Notes under the pieces: generated by a model
The model's database searches: none
The model's input: the letters and a program-made list of their open reading frames with translations, nothing else
What the model was told of the DNA's origin: nothing
Made by a program: the position numbers and the translations under genes
In this document: piece by piece, positions 15,223-25,088 of the stretch
Layout of the letters: each line of letters starts with the position of its first letter
Position numbering within the stretch: position 1 is the stretch's first letter
Assembly (NCBI RefSeq): GCF_000379825.1
Contig: NZ_KB903814.1
Location: 601,145-665,144 of the forward strand
Source: Longispora albida DSM 44784
GTDB taxonomy: Bacteria > Actinomycetota > Actinomycetes > Mycobacteriales > Micromonosporaceae
DNA length: 64,000 nt
Direction of reading: 5' to 3'

Positions 15223-18200
15223 GTGCTTGCGCGCCGTGGCTTTGCCGTGCCCATTTTCGTTGCGGCTGTTGCCTTTTCACTGTTACCGGGTGTGCCTGCC
15301 CTGGCTGAGCCAGGGCTTGACGCGCCATCTCTGAACGAGAAGACCGTGCCGGTGTCGCCGGTCGCGCCGAAGACGCTGCCCGCGCCGCCGATGCCCGCCT
15401 GGCAGGCTCCGGCGGAGTCGTGGCCTGTGCCGGGTGCGTACGACGCGACCGTGCCGGAGCTGTCTCCTGACACGCAGGCCGGGCAGATGTCCGCGCCAGC
15501 CGGCGAGGGAGGCACGTCCGACAGTGTGTGGTCGAGGGCTGGTACCTCGGCGTTTTCCGTTCGTGCGAATGCCACCACGTCCACGCTCGCTGCCCGCGAG
15601 CCTCGCACGGCGAAGGAGGCCGCTGCCGGGCCGCCGGCTGCGGTGAAGGTCATCGTCGCCGACCGTACGGTGGCGAAGAAGGCCGGTATCCCCGGTGTCC
15701 TGTTCACCGTGAAACGCTCCGACGGCATCACCACACCCGGACGTGTCGGTGTGGGCCTGGACTACGCGGGTTTCGCGCAGGCGCTGGGCTCGGACTACGC
15801 TTCCCGGCTGCGTCTGGTCGCCCTTCCCGGGTGCGCGCTGACCACACCGGAACTCCCGCAGTGCCAGACACAGACCCCGCTGCCGGACACGGCGAACACG
15901 TGGGCCGCCAAGCGTGTCTCTGGCACGGTGACCGCCTACGCCGATCAGGGCTTCTCGTCGTTCGCCGAAACCCCATCAGGTGCGTACGCGGCGACCACCG
16001 GGCCGGGATCGTTCGCGTCCACGCCGCTGTCGATGGCGGGTTCGTGGTCTGCGGGCAGTCAGTCCGGGGACTTCTCCTACTCGGTGCCGATGGGTGTGCC
16101 GAAGTCGGCGGCTGGCCTCGACCCGAAGATCGCCCTGACTTACTCGTCGCAGTCGACGGACTCCCGCACCCTCGCGACCCAGGGCCAGACAAGCTGGGCT
16201 GGTGAGGGCTGGGACCTGACGATGGGGTTCATCGAACGGCAGTTCACCTCGTGTACTGGCATGCCGAACCCGGGTGACCTGTGCTACGCCTCCGACCACG
16301 TCACGATGAATCTCGGCGGTAAGTCCACCCAGCTGATCGTCGACAACAACACCGGGCAGTTCAAGCCCGTGAACGACGACGGGTCGAAAGTCGAGCGCCT
16401 CAACGGTGCCGCCAACAGCGAAGGCGGTAACGGCGAGCATTGGAAGATCACCACGGTCGACGGTACGCAGTACTGGTTCGGGCTTGGTGGCCGGTGGGGT
16501 GTGGACAACGGTGATGTCACCAAGTCGGCGTGGATGACGCCGGTGTGGGCCACGCAGTCGCATCACCGCTGCTACAACGCGAACTACGCCGATTCCCATT
16601 GCCGGCGGGCGTGGCGGTGGAACCTGGACTACGTCTTGGACGCCAAGGGCAACTCGATGACGTTGTTCTACGAGCGTGAGCAGAACTGGTACGGCGCCTA
16701 CAACAACACCATCCCCTACCTCGTCGACCGTGGCGGTTACCTGTCGCGGATCGAGTACGGCACCCGTCAGGGCGCTGAGGGTGGCGGCGCGCCGTACCGG
16801 GTGCTGTTCGCCCCGGCCGAGCGGTGTTTCGTAACGGTGTGCAGCGGTAACAGCGCAGGCTGGCCCGACACCCCCTGGGACTTGTTCTGCTACTCGACGG
16901 GCTGCCCGAACAACCAGTCCCCCACGTTCTGGACCTCGGTGCGGCTCGCGTCGGTGACGACCCAGTACTGGGTTCCGCCCAAGGACGCCATCCCGGGCTT
17001 CTACCAGCAGGCCGACCAATGGCGGCTCAAGCACTGGTTCCCCGACCCCGGTGACAACACGGCACCGTCCCTGTGGCTGGGATCGATCGAGCACACCGGC
17101 GGCTACTCCGGTAACAGCCTCGACTCACCAGTCCTGTACTTCGACGGGCAGGCGAAGCCGAACCGGGTGGACTACAACACGGCTGAGGCTGTGCCGCCGA
17201 TGAACAAGTACCGCCTGTTCCGCATCACCCCGTCCACCGGGTCGCAGACGATCGTCACCTACGACGCCAACGACACTTCCGGCGTGGGCTGCTCGGCCAC
17301 GCTCATCCCGCAGTCGGCTGTGGCCAATGACCGCCGGTGCTTCCCGCAGTACTTCACCCTCGATCCGAAGAACACGACGAACGGCAGCGGGTGGGGCTGG
17401 TTCCACAAGTACGTCGTGGCCACCGTGAAGGAAGTCGACGTCACTGGCGGCGGCCCGGATGAGTGGTGGACGTACAACTACAGCAACGAAGGCTCCTCTA
17501 CGACGGCGCTGTGGCGGCACGACGAGAGCCACACGCAGCTCGACTACAACAAGCGGTCGTGGAACAAGTGGCAGGGCTACACGACCGTCCACACCTGGCA
17601 CGGCAGCGGCAGTTCCGTCGAGTACTCCACCAAACGGTACTTCCGTGGCATGCACGGAGACCGGACCAACAGCAGCGGCGGCACCCGCACCGTCACCCTG
17701 ACCGACAGCTGGGGCAATGTCCTCGAAGACTCCGAATGGCTCGCAGGCGTCGTCCGTGAGGAATACACCTACGACAACTCCGGCCCGACACCCCAGGCAC
17801 GCCAGCACATCGTGCACAAGACGTATGCGATGAACACGTCCTGGCAGCCCTCCTGGGGCGGCTACTCCGGACACCAGGTCCGCGAGAAAGAAACCATCAC
17901 CGCCACCCACATCGCCGCAGAGAACCGCTGGCGGCAGACCACAACCGGGTACGACTACGACTCCTACGGCCTGGTCACGGCAACGAGGGACCTCGGTGAC
18001 ACCGGCACCACCGCTGACGACACCTGCACCACCACCGAATACGCCCGTGACACCACCCGGCACCTGATCGACTACATATCGCAGACACTCACCACCAACT
18101 GCGCGCCGAACCCGGCCGATGCCGACTACTTCGGCGGCACCCAGCTGAAGTACGACGGCAGCAACTTCGTCGGCGCAGCCCCGGTGAAGGGCCTGGTCAC

Positions 18201-21200
18201 GCAGACCAACTCCCTGCACCGCCCGGGGAGCACCAAGGAGTGGTGGCAGATGGCCACCGCGACGTTCGACGCCTACGGCCGGCCCAAGACCACAACGGAC
18301 GCACTCAACCGCACCACGACCACCACCTACGGACCGCAGGACGGCTGGCCTACCACCAAGGTCACCATGAAGAACCCGGCCGGCCACGAGGCGACAACCA
18401 CCCTCGACCCAGCCACCGGGAATCCGCTGACCGTCACCGACCCCAACGGCAAGGTCACCACCACCCTGTACGACCCGCTCGGCAGGCTGACCAAGGCATG
18501 GACAGCCAACCGGCCGGATACAGCAATACCGGATGTCGCCTACACGTACCACCTGCCGTCCTGCGGCTTCAGCAACGGCAACTACACCTGTGACTCCACG
18601 TCGTGGGTCAAGACATCCAAGCTCGGTCCGAACGGCAACACGATCGACTCCTACGCCATCCTCGACGGCAGGCTACGGGCACGGCAGACACAGTCGATCA
18701 CTCAGGACGGCAAGACCTCCATCACCGACCAGGCCTACGACGCGGCCGGGCGGGTCTGGCTGACCAACGCCTACAAGGCTGACAAGGTCCCGTCCGGGAC
18801 GCTGTACGGCACGGCGGATGTGAACGTGCCAGAGCAGCATGTCATCGCGTTCGACTCGATGAGCCGCCCCGTGTCGGACACCCTGCGCAGTAAGGGCGTC
18901 CAGATTTCCCAGACGGTGACGACCCACGACGGCGACCGCGTCACCGTCACCCCGCCCTCCGGCGGGACAGCCACCACCACCATCAGCGACGCCCGGGGCC
19001 GGATGACGACCCTGCGCCAGTACCTCGGCTCACAGCCCTCCGGCACCTACCAGGACTCGACTTTCACCTACGACCGGCTCGGCCGGCAGACGTCCATCAA
19101 GGACAGCGAGGGCAACACCTGGACCACCGGCTACGACATGCTGGGCCGGGCCGTCACCAAGACCGACCCTGACACCGGTACGTCGGCGACGGCGTATGAC
19201 ACGGCCGGGCAGGTCGTCTCCACGATCGACGCGCGCGGCGTGAAACTCGCGTACAACTACGACGTCCTCGGACGCAAGACGGCTGTGCACAAGGACAGCC
19301 TCGCCGGTACCAAGCTCGCGTCGTGGACGTATGACACTCTCGCCAAGGGTCAGCTCACGTCGTCGGCGAGACACGAGGGCCCGGACGCCTGGGTCAACGC
19401 CGTCACCGCCTTCGATGACAGTTACCGGCCGCTGGGCACGTCGGTCACGGTACCGGCGTCGCAGGGCACCCTGGCTGGTACCTACACGGTCAGCAGCACT
19501 TACAAAGCTGATGGCTCACCGGCTACCACGATCCTGCCGGCTGCGGGCGGCCTGCCAGCGGAGACTCTCACCTACGGTTACGCCGCGGCTGGGCACGCCC
19601 TGACCATGACGGGCCTGGACGCGTACCTGTCGGATACGCAGTACTTCCATGACGGCGGGATCTACCAGCGCACGCTCGGGACCGGCTCGAAGCGGGTCAA
19701 GCTCACGGGTGAGCGTGACGAGGCCACGAAGCGGCTGAGCCGGTCGATTCTGTCGATCGAGCAGCCTGCCGGTGGCTTCGCGGAGGAGTACAACGAGAAG
19801 TACACCTACGACCTTGGCGGCAATGTCACCGGCATCGCCGAGACGAAGAACTCCACGCCGGTCGGGGCGCAGTGCTTCCAGTACGACGGCCTGCGCCGTA
19901 TGACCGAAGCCTGGACCACCGCAGCAACGGCATGCCAGTCCGCGCCCTCGCAGGGCATCGTCGGCGGGGTCGAGCCTTACTGGACGTCCTACACGTTCGA
20001 CAAGGCGGGCGGACGCAAGACTGAAACCAAGCACAGCAGCGGCGGCGACACCGTCCGCACCTACACCACCCCGGCAGCACTGACGGCGAAGCCGCACTCA
20101 CTGACGAAGGTCGACACCAAGATCGGCGCAGGCGCGGCCTCAGTCACCGACCAGTTCACCTACGACGCCGCAGGCAACACCAAGACCCACAACGACAAGA
20201 CGTTCACCTGGAACGACCTCGGCAAGGTCGCATCCATCAGCACCGGAACCTCATCGTCCTCGTTCGTCTACGACGCCGAGGGCAACCGGATCATGCGCGC
20301 TGACTCCACTGGCCGCACGCTGTACCTCGGCGGCCTGGAACTGCACGCCGACTCCCTGACCACCAGCGCCACAGCCACCCGTACCTACAGCTCCGGGGGC
20401 ACGATCGCAGTCCGTACCACCACGGGCGGGCTGACATGGATGGCATCCGACCACCACGGCACCGGGCAAGCCGCTATCAATCCCGTAAGCATGGGTGTCA
20501 CGCGTAAGCGCACCGACCCCTACGGCGCGGTCCGCGGCACTACTCCGGTGTGGCCGACCCAGCGCGGCTTCGTGGACGGAGTCAACGACCCCGACACCGG
20601 ATACGTCCACATCGGAGCACGCCAGTACAGCCCCGCCATGGGCAGGTTCATGTCCGTCGACCCCGTGTTCGACGGGGCCGACCCGCAGTCCTGGCACGGC
20701 TACGCCTACGCCAACAACGCCCCCGTAACCTCCAGCGACCCCAGCGGCCTGGTCCGAAACAGGGACTCCGACGGCGGCGGATCCTCCAGCTCCTACACCG
20801 AACTCAACAGCAAGCCCGACCCGTCATACACACCCCCGCCGCCCACCCCACCCAAGAAGAAGAGCAACAACTACTTCAAGGGGCTGCTCACTGGCGGAAA
20901 GAACTTCGTCAAGAAGTCCGTGGAGGGCGTCAAGGGCGTGGGCAAGGAGATCGGTAGCCGGTACTCCGAAGCCTGGGCCATCACCAGCGGCGTCGCCACC
21001 GGGGACATGTCCTGGGGCGACGCATGGGACCGGGGCACCAGCCTCCTGGGCAAGGTCGTCTCGACGCCCTACGTAATGGCTTACGGCATGGCCGAAGGGG
21101 TGCTCGGCAACTTCCTCGACGGCGTCGAAGCAGTCAGGACCGGCGACTGGGAACGCCTCGGCGAGGTCAGCGGCGAAAACACGCTCGACATCGCAGGCAT

Positions 21201-22005
21201 GGCCACCGGCCCGAAGATCCCTGGCAAGCTCGGCAAGTTGTTCGGGAAATCCGGATGCAAGCACAGCTTCGACCCAGCTACCCCTGTATTGCTAGCCACA
21301 GGCGAGAGCAAGCCGATTGCCGAAATCAAGATCGGCGACCAGGTCGTCGCAACTAACCCCGAGACAGGCGAAAGTGCGGCCGAGCCAGTTACCGCACTGC
21401 ACGTCAACGACGATATCCAGCTCGTCGACCTCACTGTCACCATTGCATCAACCGGTAATGACGTCACAATCCAAACAACCTGGAACCATCCCTTTTGGAA
21501 CAGTACCACCGGAAAATGGACCGACGCGAACGCTCTTCGACTTGGCGACGTTCTCCATTCCGCAACCGGGGACATTGTCACCGTCAGGACCAGCTACAGC
21601 TACATCAGCGCGAAATCCATGCATGATCTCACGGTTGGCACGACGCATACTTACCACATACAGGCGGGCAGCGCGCCAGTCCTGGTGCACAACTGCGGCC
21701 CAGAGGAATCAGTAGTCAAGCTACCTGAGACCATTGCCCCGAAGCCGCTTAAAGCAGGCCAGCACGATAATGCCTGGAATGAATTTCTCGGCCCGGGTGA
21801 ATGGACGAACAAGCATCCCCGGACTGGCGAGATTGATCCGAATCGACTGGTGTCGGCTGACGGCCGCCGCAGTATTCGTGTAGGGCCACACGAAATGGGC
21901 AGCAAGCCGACGAAATTCCATTACCACGAAGAGTCATGGGACTGGCATTCGCCATCCAATACATGGTATTACTCGAACAGGCTTGTCCGAGTCCCGATGA
22001 AATAG
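15223..22005 (+). CDS. secreted YD-repeat/RHS polymorphic toxin with Hint domain
   Basis: This protein of 2260 residues starts with a signal peptide (about residues 1-30, ending PALA). It continues with an SpvB/RHS-type N-terminal region near residue 286 (KIALTYSSQS, GQTSWAGEGWDL) and many YD repeats from about 1010 to 1690 (YDPLGRLTKA, TYDRLGRQT, YDMLGRAVTK). The RHS-associated core is at about 1764-1843 (DPYGAVRG, YVHIGARQYSP, PSGL), followed by a proline/lysine linker. A Hint (intein-type) domain runs from Cys2012 to the VHN-Cys junction near 2157. The last 100 residues are a toxin-like tip. Hint domains are thought to release the tip by autoproteolysis. GTG 15223 is chosen over TTG 15220 because of GGAGG six bases upstream. 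From about 21.28 kb the composition becomes visibly more AT-rich. Confidence 0.88.
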   Translation: MLARRGFAVPIFVAAVAFSLLPGVPALAEPGLDAPSLNEKTVPVSPVAPKTLPAPPMPAWQAPAESWPVPGAYDATVPELSPDTQAGQMSAPAGEGGTSDSVWSRAGTSAFSVRANATTSTLAAREPRTAKEAAAGPPAAVKVIVADRTVAKKAGIPGVLFTVKRSDGITTPGRVGVGLDYAGFAQALGSDYASRLRLVALPGCALTTPELPQCQTQTPLPDTANTWAAKRVSGTVTAYADQGFSSFAETPSGAYAATTGPGSFASTPLSMAGSWSAGSQSGDFSYSVPMGVPKSAAGLDPKIALTYSSQSTDSRTLATQGQTSWAGEGWDLTMGFIERQFTSCTGMPNPGDLCYASDHVTMNLGGKSTQLIVDNNTGQFKPVNDDGSKVERLNGAANSEGGNGEHWKITTVDGTQYWFGLGGRWGVDNGDVTKSAWMTPVWATQSHHRCYNANYADSHCRRAWRWNLDYVLDAKGNSMTLFYEREQNWYGAYNNTIPYLVDRGGYLSRIEYGTRQGAEGGGAPYRVLFAPAERCFVTVCSGNSAGWPDTPWDLFCYSTGCPNNQSPTFWTSVRLASVTTQYWVPPKDAIPGFYQQADQWRLKHWFPDPGDNTAPSLWLGSIEHTGGYSGNSLDSPVLYFDGQAKPNRVDYNTAEAVPPMNKYRLFRITPSTGSQTIVTYDANDTSGVGCSATLIPQSAVANDRRCFPQYFTLDPKNTTNGSGWGWFHKYVVATVKEVDVTGGGPDEWWTYNYSNEGSSTTALWRHDESHTQLDYNKRSWNKWQGYTTVHTWHGSGSSVEYSTKRYFRGMHGDRTNSSGGTRTVTLTDSWGNVLEDSEWLAGVVREEYTYDNSGPTPQARQHIVHKTYAMNTSWQPSWGGYSGHQVREKETITATHIAAENRWRQTTTGYDYDSYGLVTATRDLGDTGTTADDTCTTTEYARDTTRHLIDYISQTLTTNCAPNPADADYFGGTQLKYDGSNFVGAAPVKGLVTQTNSLHRPGSTKEWWQMATATFDAYGRPKTTTDALNRTTTTTYGPQDGWPTTKVTMKNPAGHEATTTLDPATGNPLTVTDPNGKVTTTLYDPLGRLTKAWTANRPDTAIPDVAYTYHLPSCGFSNGNYTCDSTSWVKTSKLGPNGNTIDSYAILDGRLRARQTQSITQDGKTSITDQAYDAAGRVWLTNAYKADKVPSGTLYGTADVNVPEQHVIAFDSMSRPVSDTLRSKGVQISQTVTTHDGDRVTVTPPSGGTATTTISDARGRMTTLRQYLGSQPSGTYQDSTFTYDRLGRQTSIKDSEGNTWTTGYDMLGRAVTKTDPDTGTSATAYDTAGQVVSTIDARGVKLAYNYDVLGRKTAVHKDSLAGTKLASWTYDTLAKGQLTSSARHEGPDAWVNAVTAFDDSYRPLGTSVTVPASQGTLAGTYTVSSTYKADGSPATTILPAAGGLPAETLTYGYAAAGHALTMTGLDAYLSDTQYFHDGGIYQRTLGTGSKRVKLTGERDEATKRLSRSILSIEQPAGGFAEEYNEKYTYDLGGNVTGIAETKNSTPVGAQCFQYDGLRRMTEAWTTAATACQSAPSQGIVGGVEPYWTSYTFDKAGGRKTETKHSSGGDTVRTYTTPAALTAKPHSLTKVDTKIGAGAASVTDQFTYDAAGNTKTHNDKTFTWNDLGKVASISTGTSSSSFVYDAEGNRIMRADSTGRTLYLGGLELHADSLTTSATATRTYSSGGTIAVRTTTGGLTWMASDHHGTGQAAINPVSMGVTRKRTDPYGAVRGTTPVWPTQRGFVDGVNDPDTGYVHIGARQYSPAMGRFMSVDPVFDGADPQSWHGYAYANNAPVTSSDPSGLVRNRDSDGGGSSSSYTELNSKPDPSYTPPPPTPPKKKSNNYFKGLLTGGKNFVKKSVEGVKGVGKEIGSRYSEAWAITSGVATGDMSWGDAWDRGTSLLGKVVSTPYVMAYGMAEGVLGNFLDGVEAVRTGDWERLGEVSGENTLDIAGMATGPKIPGKLGKLFGKSGCKHSFDPATPVLLATGESKPIAEIKIGDQVVATNPETGESAAEPVTALHVNDDIQLVDLTVTIASTGNDVTIQTTWNHPFWNSTTGKWTDANALRLGDVLHSATGDIVTVRTSYSYISAKSMHDLTVGTTHTYHIQAGSAPVLVHNCGPEESVVKLPETIAPKPLKAGQHDNAWNEFLGPGEWTNKHPRTGEIDPNRLVSADGRRSIRVGPHEMGSKPTKFHYHEESWDWHSPSNTWYYSNRLVRVPMK

Positions 22006-22014
22006 GGGAAGGTA

Positions 22015-22401
22015 GTGGTGGAAGTTCTCATTGAAGCCGTACTCGAGCAACACGACCGAGTGGCCTTCCAGTGTGCCTACGGCTCCGCTTGGGCTCACTG
22101 GAGGGGAGAGTCGACCCCTGAGGTCGGAATTCGGGAAGTGGAGCTGGAGTTTCCCAGCGGCGTACTGCGATGGACTGAATCTGCCGGCCCGGAGGTCTCT
22201 CGAACGAAAATCCGTCAGGAAGGCGAACTTCTGGTTCTTGCTGGACTAGTGGAGCGGATTGCGGACGATGGCGTCATAGATTTTCGCTTCGGCCCGGACA
22301 TCATACTCCTGGATTCGGTACCCCAAGCCGAAAATTTGTCGGCGGGAATGAGCGTCGAATTCTGGTTCGACGAACTGGAGTTGTACCCATATGTAATTTG
22401 A
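22015..22401 (+). CDS. probable immunity protein for the YD-repeat toxin
   Basis: This 128-residue acidic protein starts ten bases after the toxin stop, with GGGGAAGG as its ribosome-binding site. I do not recognise the family. The sequence is mostly predicted beta strand (REVELEFPSGVLRWTE, SVEFWFDELELYPYVI) with many acidic residues, as is common for immunity proteins of nuclease toxins. It has no signal peptide, so it would act in the cytoplasm. Its base composition matches the AT-richer toxin tip rather than the rest of the toxin gene. A strong terminator follows. Function is inferred from position. Confidence 0.65.
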   Translation: MVEVLIEAVLEQHDRVAFQCAYGSAWAHWRGESTPEVGIREVELEFPSGVLRWTESAGPEVSRTKIRQEGELLVLAGLVERIADDGVIDFRFGPDIILLDSVPQAENLSAGMSVEFWFDELELYPYVI

Positions 22402-22420
22402 CGATTGTGCGCAGATTCTT

Positions 22421-22465
22421 GCTTGGTGCCGCGTTGAGGCTGCTTGCCACAACACGGCACCAAGC
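22421..22465. terminator. hairpin terminator after toxin/immunity genes
   Basis: Arms of 16 bp (22421-22436 and 22450-22465, GCTTGGTGCCGCGTTG and its complement with one mismatch) enclose a 13-base loop. It begins 20 bases after the immunity stop. There is no long T tract, as usual in high-GC genomes. From here to the regulator at 22775 I see no gene. Confidence 0.65.
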
Positions 22466-22666
22466 CAGCGTCGCATAAGTCACCCCGTCCTCTTCGCTTC
22501 AATCAGCTACGCCAGCGAGCAAAGGGACTCTCACCTATGCAAGCGACCACTGAAACTACGGCCGTTAATGCAGGTTCGGGTTGCCACCCAACGGGCGATG
22601 GCCGAAGCATCACTCCAGAACACCCGGCTGGGTTGGCCCTGAGCTAGGTCCGCTGGGTGTCCTTTC

Positions 22667-22681
22667 TCCGACAATGTCGGA
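22667..22681. promoter_or_regulatory. 15-bp palindrome upstream of regulator
   Basis: TCCGACA-A-TGTCGGA is a perfect dyad about 94 bp before the downstream regulator start. It is a candidate operator. Which protein binds it is unknown. Confidence 0.35.
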
Positions 22682-22774
22682 AGGCGGTCGTCGTGAACGT
22701 GGGGCACATTCGCGTGGAACAGGGCGATACTGCCTGTGGGTCCGAGACCCGGGCCCGCCGAACCGGAGGACGCG

Positions 22775-23743
22775 ATGCACCCCCTCAAGCTCGCTCCCGA
22801 CGACGACCCTGCCACCACCACCCTCACACCTGATCTGCGGCAGGTACTCCGCAATGGACCGTTCCCGGCCGCCCTGCACCTGGCGATCGAGGCCAGCGGG
22901 CTGAGCCTGGAGGCGTTGCAGCACGCGTTGTTCGCCCGGGGTATCCCCGTCAGTCTCAGTACGCTCAGCTACTGGCGGCGGGGCCGGAGCCGTCCCGAGC
23001 GGGCCGCGTCGCTGCGTGCGGTCGTGGTCATGGAGGAGGTGCTCGGCCTGCCCGCTGGTTCGCTGGCGGCGCTGTTAGGGCCGCGCCGGCCGCGGGGGCG
23101 GTGGCTGGAGCATGTGCCGGGTACGGCCCCGCTGGCCAGGCTCTGGGAGCATCCGGAGACGCTGGCGAGGATGTACGGCGACTTCACCTCCACCCCCGCC
23201 GACCAGCTCACCCGGCTGACCGTCACCGACGACTACCACATCGGCCCGGACGGCCGGGCGACGCGGCTCGTCAGCCGGCAGGTGATCCGCGCGGAGGCCG
23301 ACCGGGTCGCCCGGTGCCTGATCACGCTGTGGGTGGAGGACCGCACCGGGCTGGGGCCGGTGCTGACCGGTACCCGGTTCTGCCGGGCTGGCCGGGTCCG
23401 CGACGAGCCGGGTACGGGCTTCACGGTGGCCGAGCTCGTCCTCGACCGGGTGCTGGGCAGGGGCGAGCTGGCCGTGGTGGAGTACGAGCTGACCATGCCG
23501 CGTCAGGGTGAGCTGTCCGACGACTACAGCCGGAGGTTCGCGCGGCCGGCCCAGCAGTACGCGCTGTCCGTCGTCTTCGATCCGGCCGCCGTGCCGGTGC
23601 GGTGTCACGGCTATCAGCGTTCGGTACCGGGCGGGCCGGATCGCTGGGCGGCCGAGGTGTGGCCGGGTTCGTCGCACACCGCGCAGTTCGTCGCGCACGA
23701 CGTGCCGCCGGGGCTGGCCGGCCTGCGCTGGGAGTACGACTAA
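22775..23743 (+). CDS. HTH-containing regulator of actinobacterial type
   Basis: This 322-residue protein has an N-terminal HTH-like segment (residues about 25-80: LHLAIEASGLSLEALQHALFARGIPVSLSTLSYWRRGRSRPERA) that resembles XRE-type recognition. A long mixed C-terminal domain of unknown function follows (RLTVTDDYHIGPDGRATRLVSRQVIRAEADRV). It has no membrane segment. ATG 22775 has GGAGG six bases upstream, so the earlier in-frame GTG is not used. It stands alone. Targets and ligand are unknown. Confidence 0.65.
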   Translation: MHPLKLAPDDDPATTTLTPDLRQVLRNGPFPAALHLAIEASGLSLEALQHALFARGIPVSLSTLSYWRRGRSRPERAASLRAVVVMEEVLGLPAGSLAALLGPRRPRGRWLEHVPGTAPLARLWEHPETLARMYGDFTSTPADQLTRLTVTDDYHIGPDGRATRLVSRQVIRAEADRVARCLITLWVEDRTGLGPVLTGTRFCRAGRVRDEPGTGFTVAELVLDRVLGRGELAVVEYELTMPRQGELSDDYSRRFARPAQQYALSVVFDPAAVPVRCHGYQRSVPGGPDRWAAEVWPGSSHTAQFVAHDVPPGLAGLRWEYD

Positions 23744-23870
23744 CCGCTCTTGACCTTTGTTCTTGATCTAACGCGAGGTGGCCCGCTGAGGGCGGATCTG
23801 GCAAGCGTCGCGGACTTCCTCGCACGGGTGTTGTACGTGGAAGCCCGCGACGCGCAGTCCAGATTCGTTC

Positions 23871-25061
23871 TCAGCGGGTCGGCACCACCCCAAAGGTCCA
23901 GGTGTCTAGGTATCCGGTGTCGTACGAGTACACGTCCTGCACGCGTAGTTTCCACGTGCCGTTGGCCGTCTCCGATGACAGGTTCACGGTGTAGGTCGTG
24001 TCCACGTTGACTGTGCCGTCACCGGGTGACGCAGTCTTCAGTGGATACACGGTCCCGTCCGGGGCGAGCAGGTCGATGACCAGGTCGCCGCGCCACGTGT
24101 GCCGGATATGGACTTCCACTTTGGACGTCGCCGAAGCGGAGCCCGCGCAGCCGGACACCGTGACCTCGCTCGTGACCGCCGCGCCCTTGTCCGGCAGCGG
24201 CACGTCGGTGGCGTTGCTGACGGACGGGCAGGCCGGCTGCGGGGTCTGGCCGGCCTCCTGGATCGCCCAGTCGCCCATCGGGCCGGGGAGCTTGCCGAAG
24301 CCGGAGTACGAGTTGCAGCCGGTGCGCACGAACGACGCCACGCCCACGACCACGCCGTTCACCAGGAGCCCGCCGCCGCTGTCGCCCTGGCAGATCCCGT
24401 CGTGCCCGTCGGAGTAGCCCGTGCACAGGTGGTACCGCTCGTCGAAGGACGGCAGGAAGGACTTGCATCCCGCGCTGGCCACCACGGGCAGGTCGACCTG
24501 CTTGAGGATGCTGCTGGTGTTCTCGTCGAGCGCGATGCGGCCGTATCCGGCGAAGTGCGTGCTCGTGCCGACGGGAATGAGCCCGGTGTCGTTCGAGCCC
24601 GCGATCCTCGGATACTTGTAGCCCGCTGGCACCGGGATGTCCCGGTCGACCGTCACCACAGCCACGTCCCAGCCGGTCGTGAAGTCGCTGTAGTTCGGGT
24701 GCTTCTTGTAGGTCACGACCTCCGCCCACGTGCCGGCGCTCGGGTCGGAGAAGTTGTCCAGGCCGTACAGGAACCGCTTCTTCCCCTGCGCGTCAGCGCA
24801 GTGCGCCGCGATCAGGATCTTGCGGGGCGCGACCACTGATCCGGTACACGATGCGCCCTGGGGTCGTGAGCCACCCTCGCGCGTGCCGAGGATGACATAG
24901 GGGTGAGCAGCGACGGTCGCGTTCTGGCCGCCGATGATCTGGTGCGTGCTGGGGACATTCTGGGACTCCGGCGTGACGGCCTGTCCTCCCGCGCCCGCCG
25001 CAGCTGCCTCACCAGGCAGGATGGCGGCGAGCAGCACCACTGTCCACAGTGCTTTCTTCAT
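23871..25061 (-). CDS. secreted trypsin-like serine protease (S1) with C-terminal P domain
   Basis: This 396-residue protein begins with a signal peptide (about 1-22). A short propeptide leads to the mature N terminus IIGGQNATV at residue 42. The catalytic triad is His87 (AAHC), Asp132 (WDVAVV) and Ser228 (GDSGG). Two cysteine pairs typical of trypsins are present. Residues about 290-396 form a proprotein-convertase P domain (VEVHIRHTWRGDLVIDLLAPDG, TWKLRVQDVYSYDTGYLDTW), which in secreted bacterial proteases aids folding or substrate binding. It is followed on the same strand by nothing closely spaced, and preceded by the S8 protease gene 27 bp away, so the two are probably co-transcribed. 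Confidence 0.92.
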   Translation of the reverse strand: MKKALWTVVLLAAILPGEAAAAGAGGQAVTPESQNVPSTHQIIGGQNATVAAHPYVILGTREGGSRPQGASCTGSVVAPRKILIAAHCADAQGKKRFLYGLDNFSDPSAGTWAEVVTYKKHPNYSDFTTGWDVAVVTVDRDIPVPAGYKYPRIAGSNDTGLIPVGTSTHFAGYGRIALDENTSSILKQVDLPVVASAGCKSFLPSFDERYHLCTGYSDGHDGICQGDSGGGLLVNGVVVGVASFVRTGCNSYSGFGKLPGPMGDWAIQEAGQTPQPACPSVSNATDVPLPDKGAAVTSEVTVSGCAGSASATSKVEVHIRHTWRGDLVIDLLAPDGTVYPLKTASPGDGTVNVDTTYTVNLSSETANGTWKLRVQDVYSYDTGYLDTWTFGVVPTR

Positions 25062-25088
25062 GGTGTACCTCCGAGGGGTGAGGCGCGG

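Noticed and set aside
18240..20754. Possible CRISPR array or DNA repeat cluster in the toxin gene
   Set aside because: The repeats are diverged YD protein repeats in frame, not identical short repeats with unique spacers. No CRISPR array was seen in the window.
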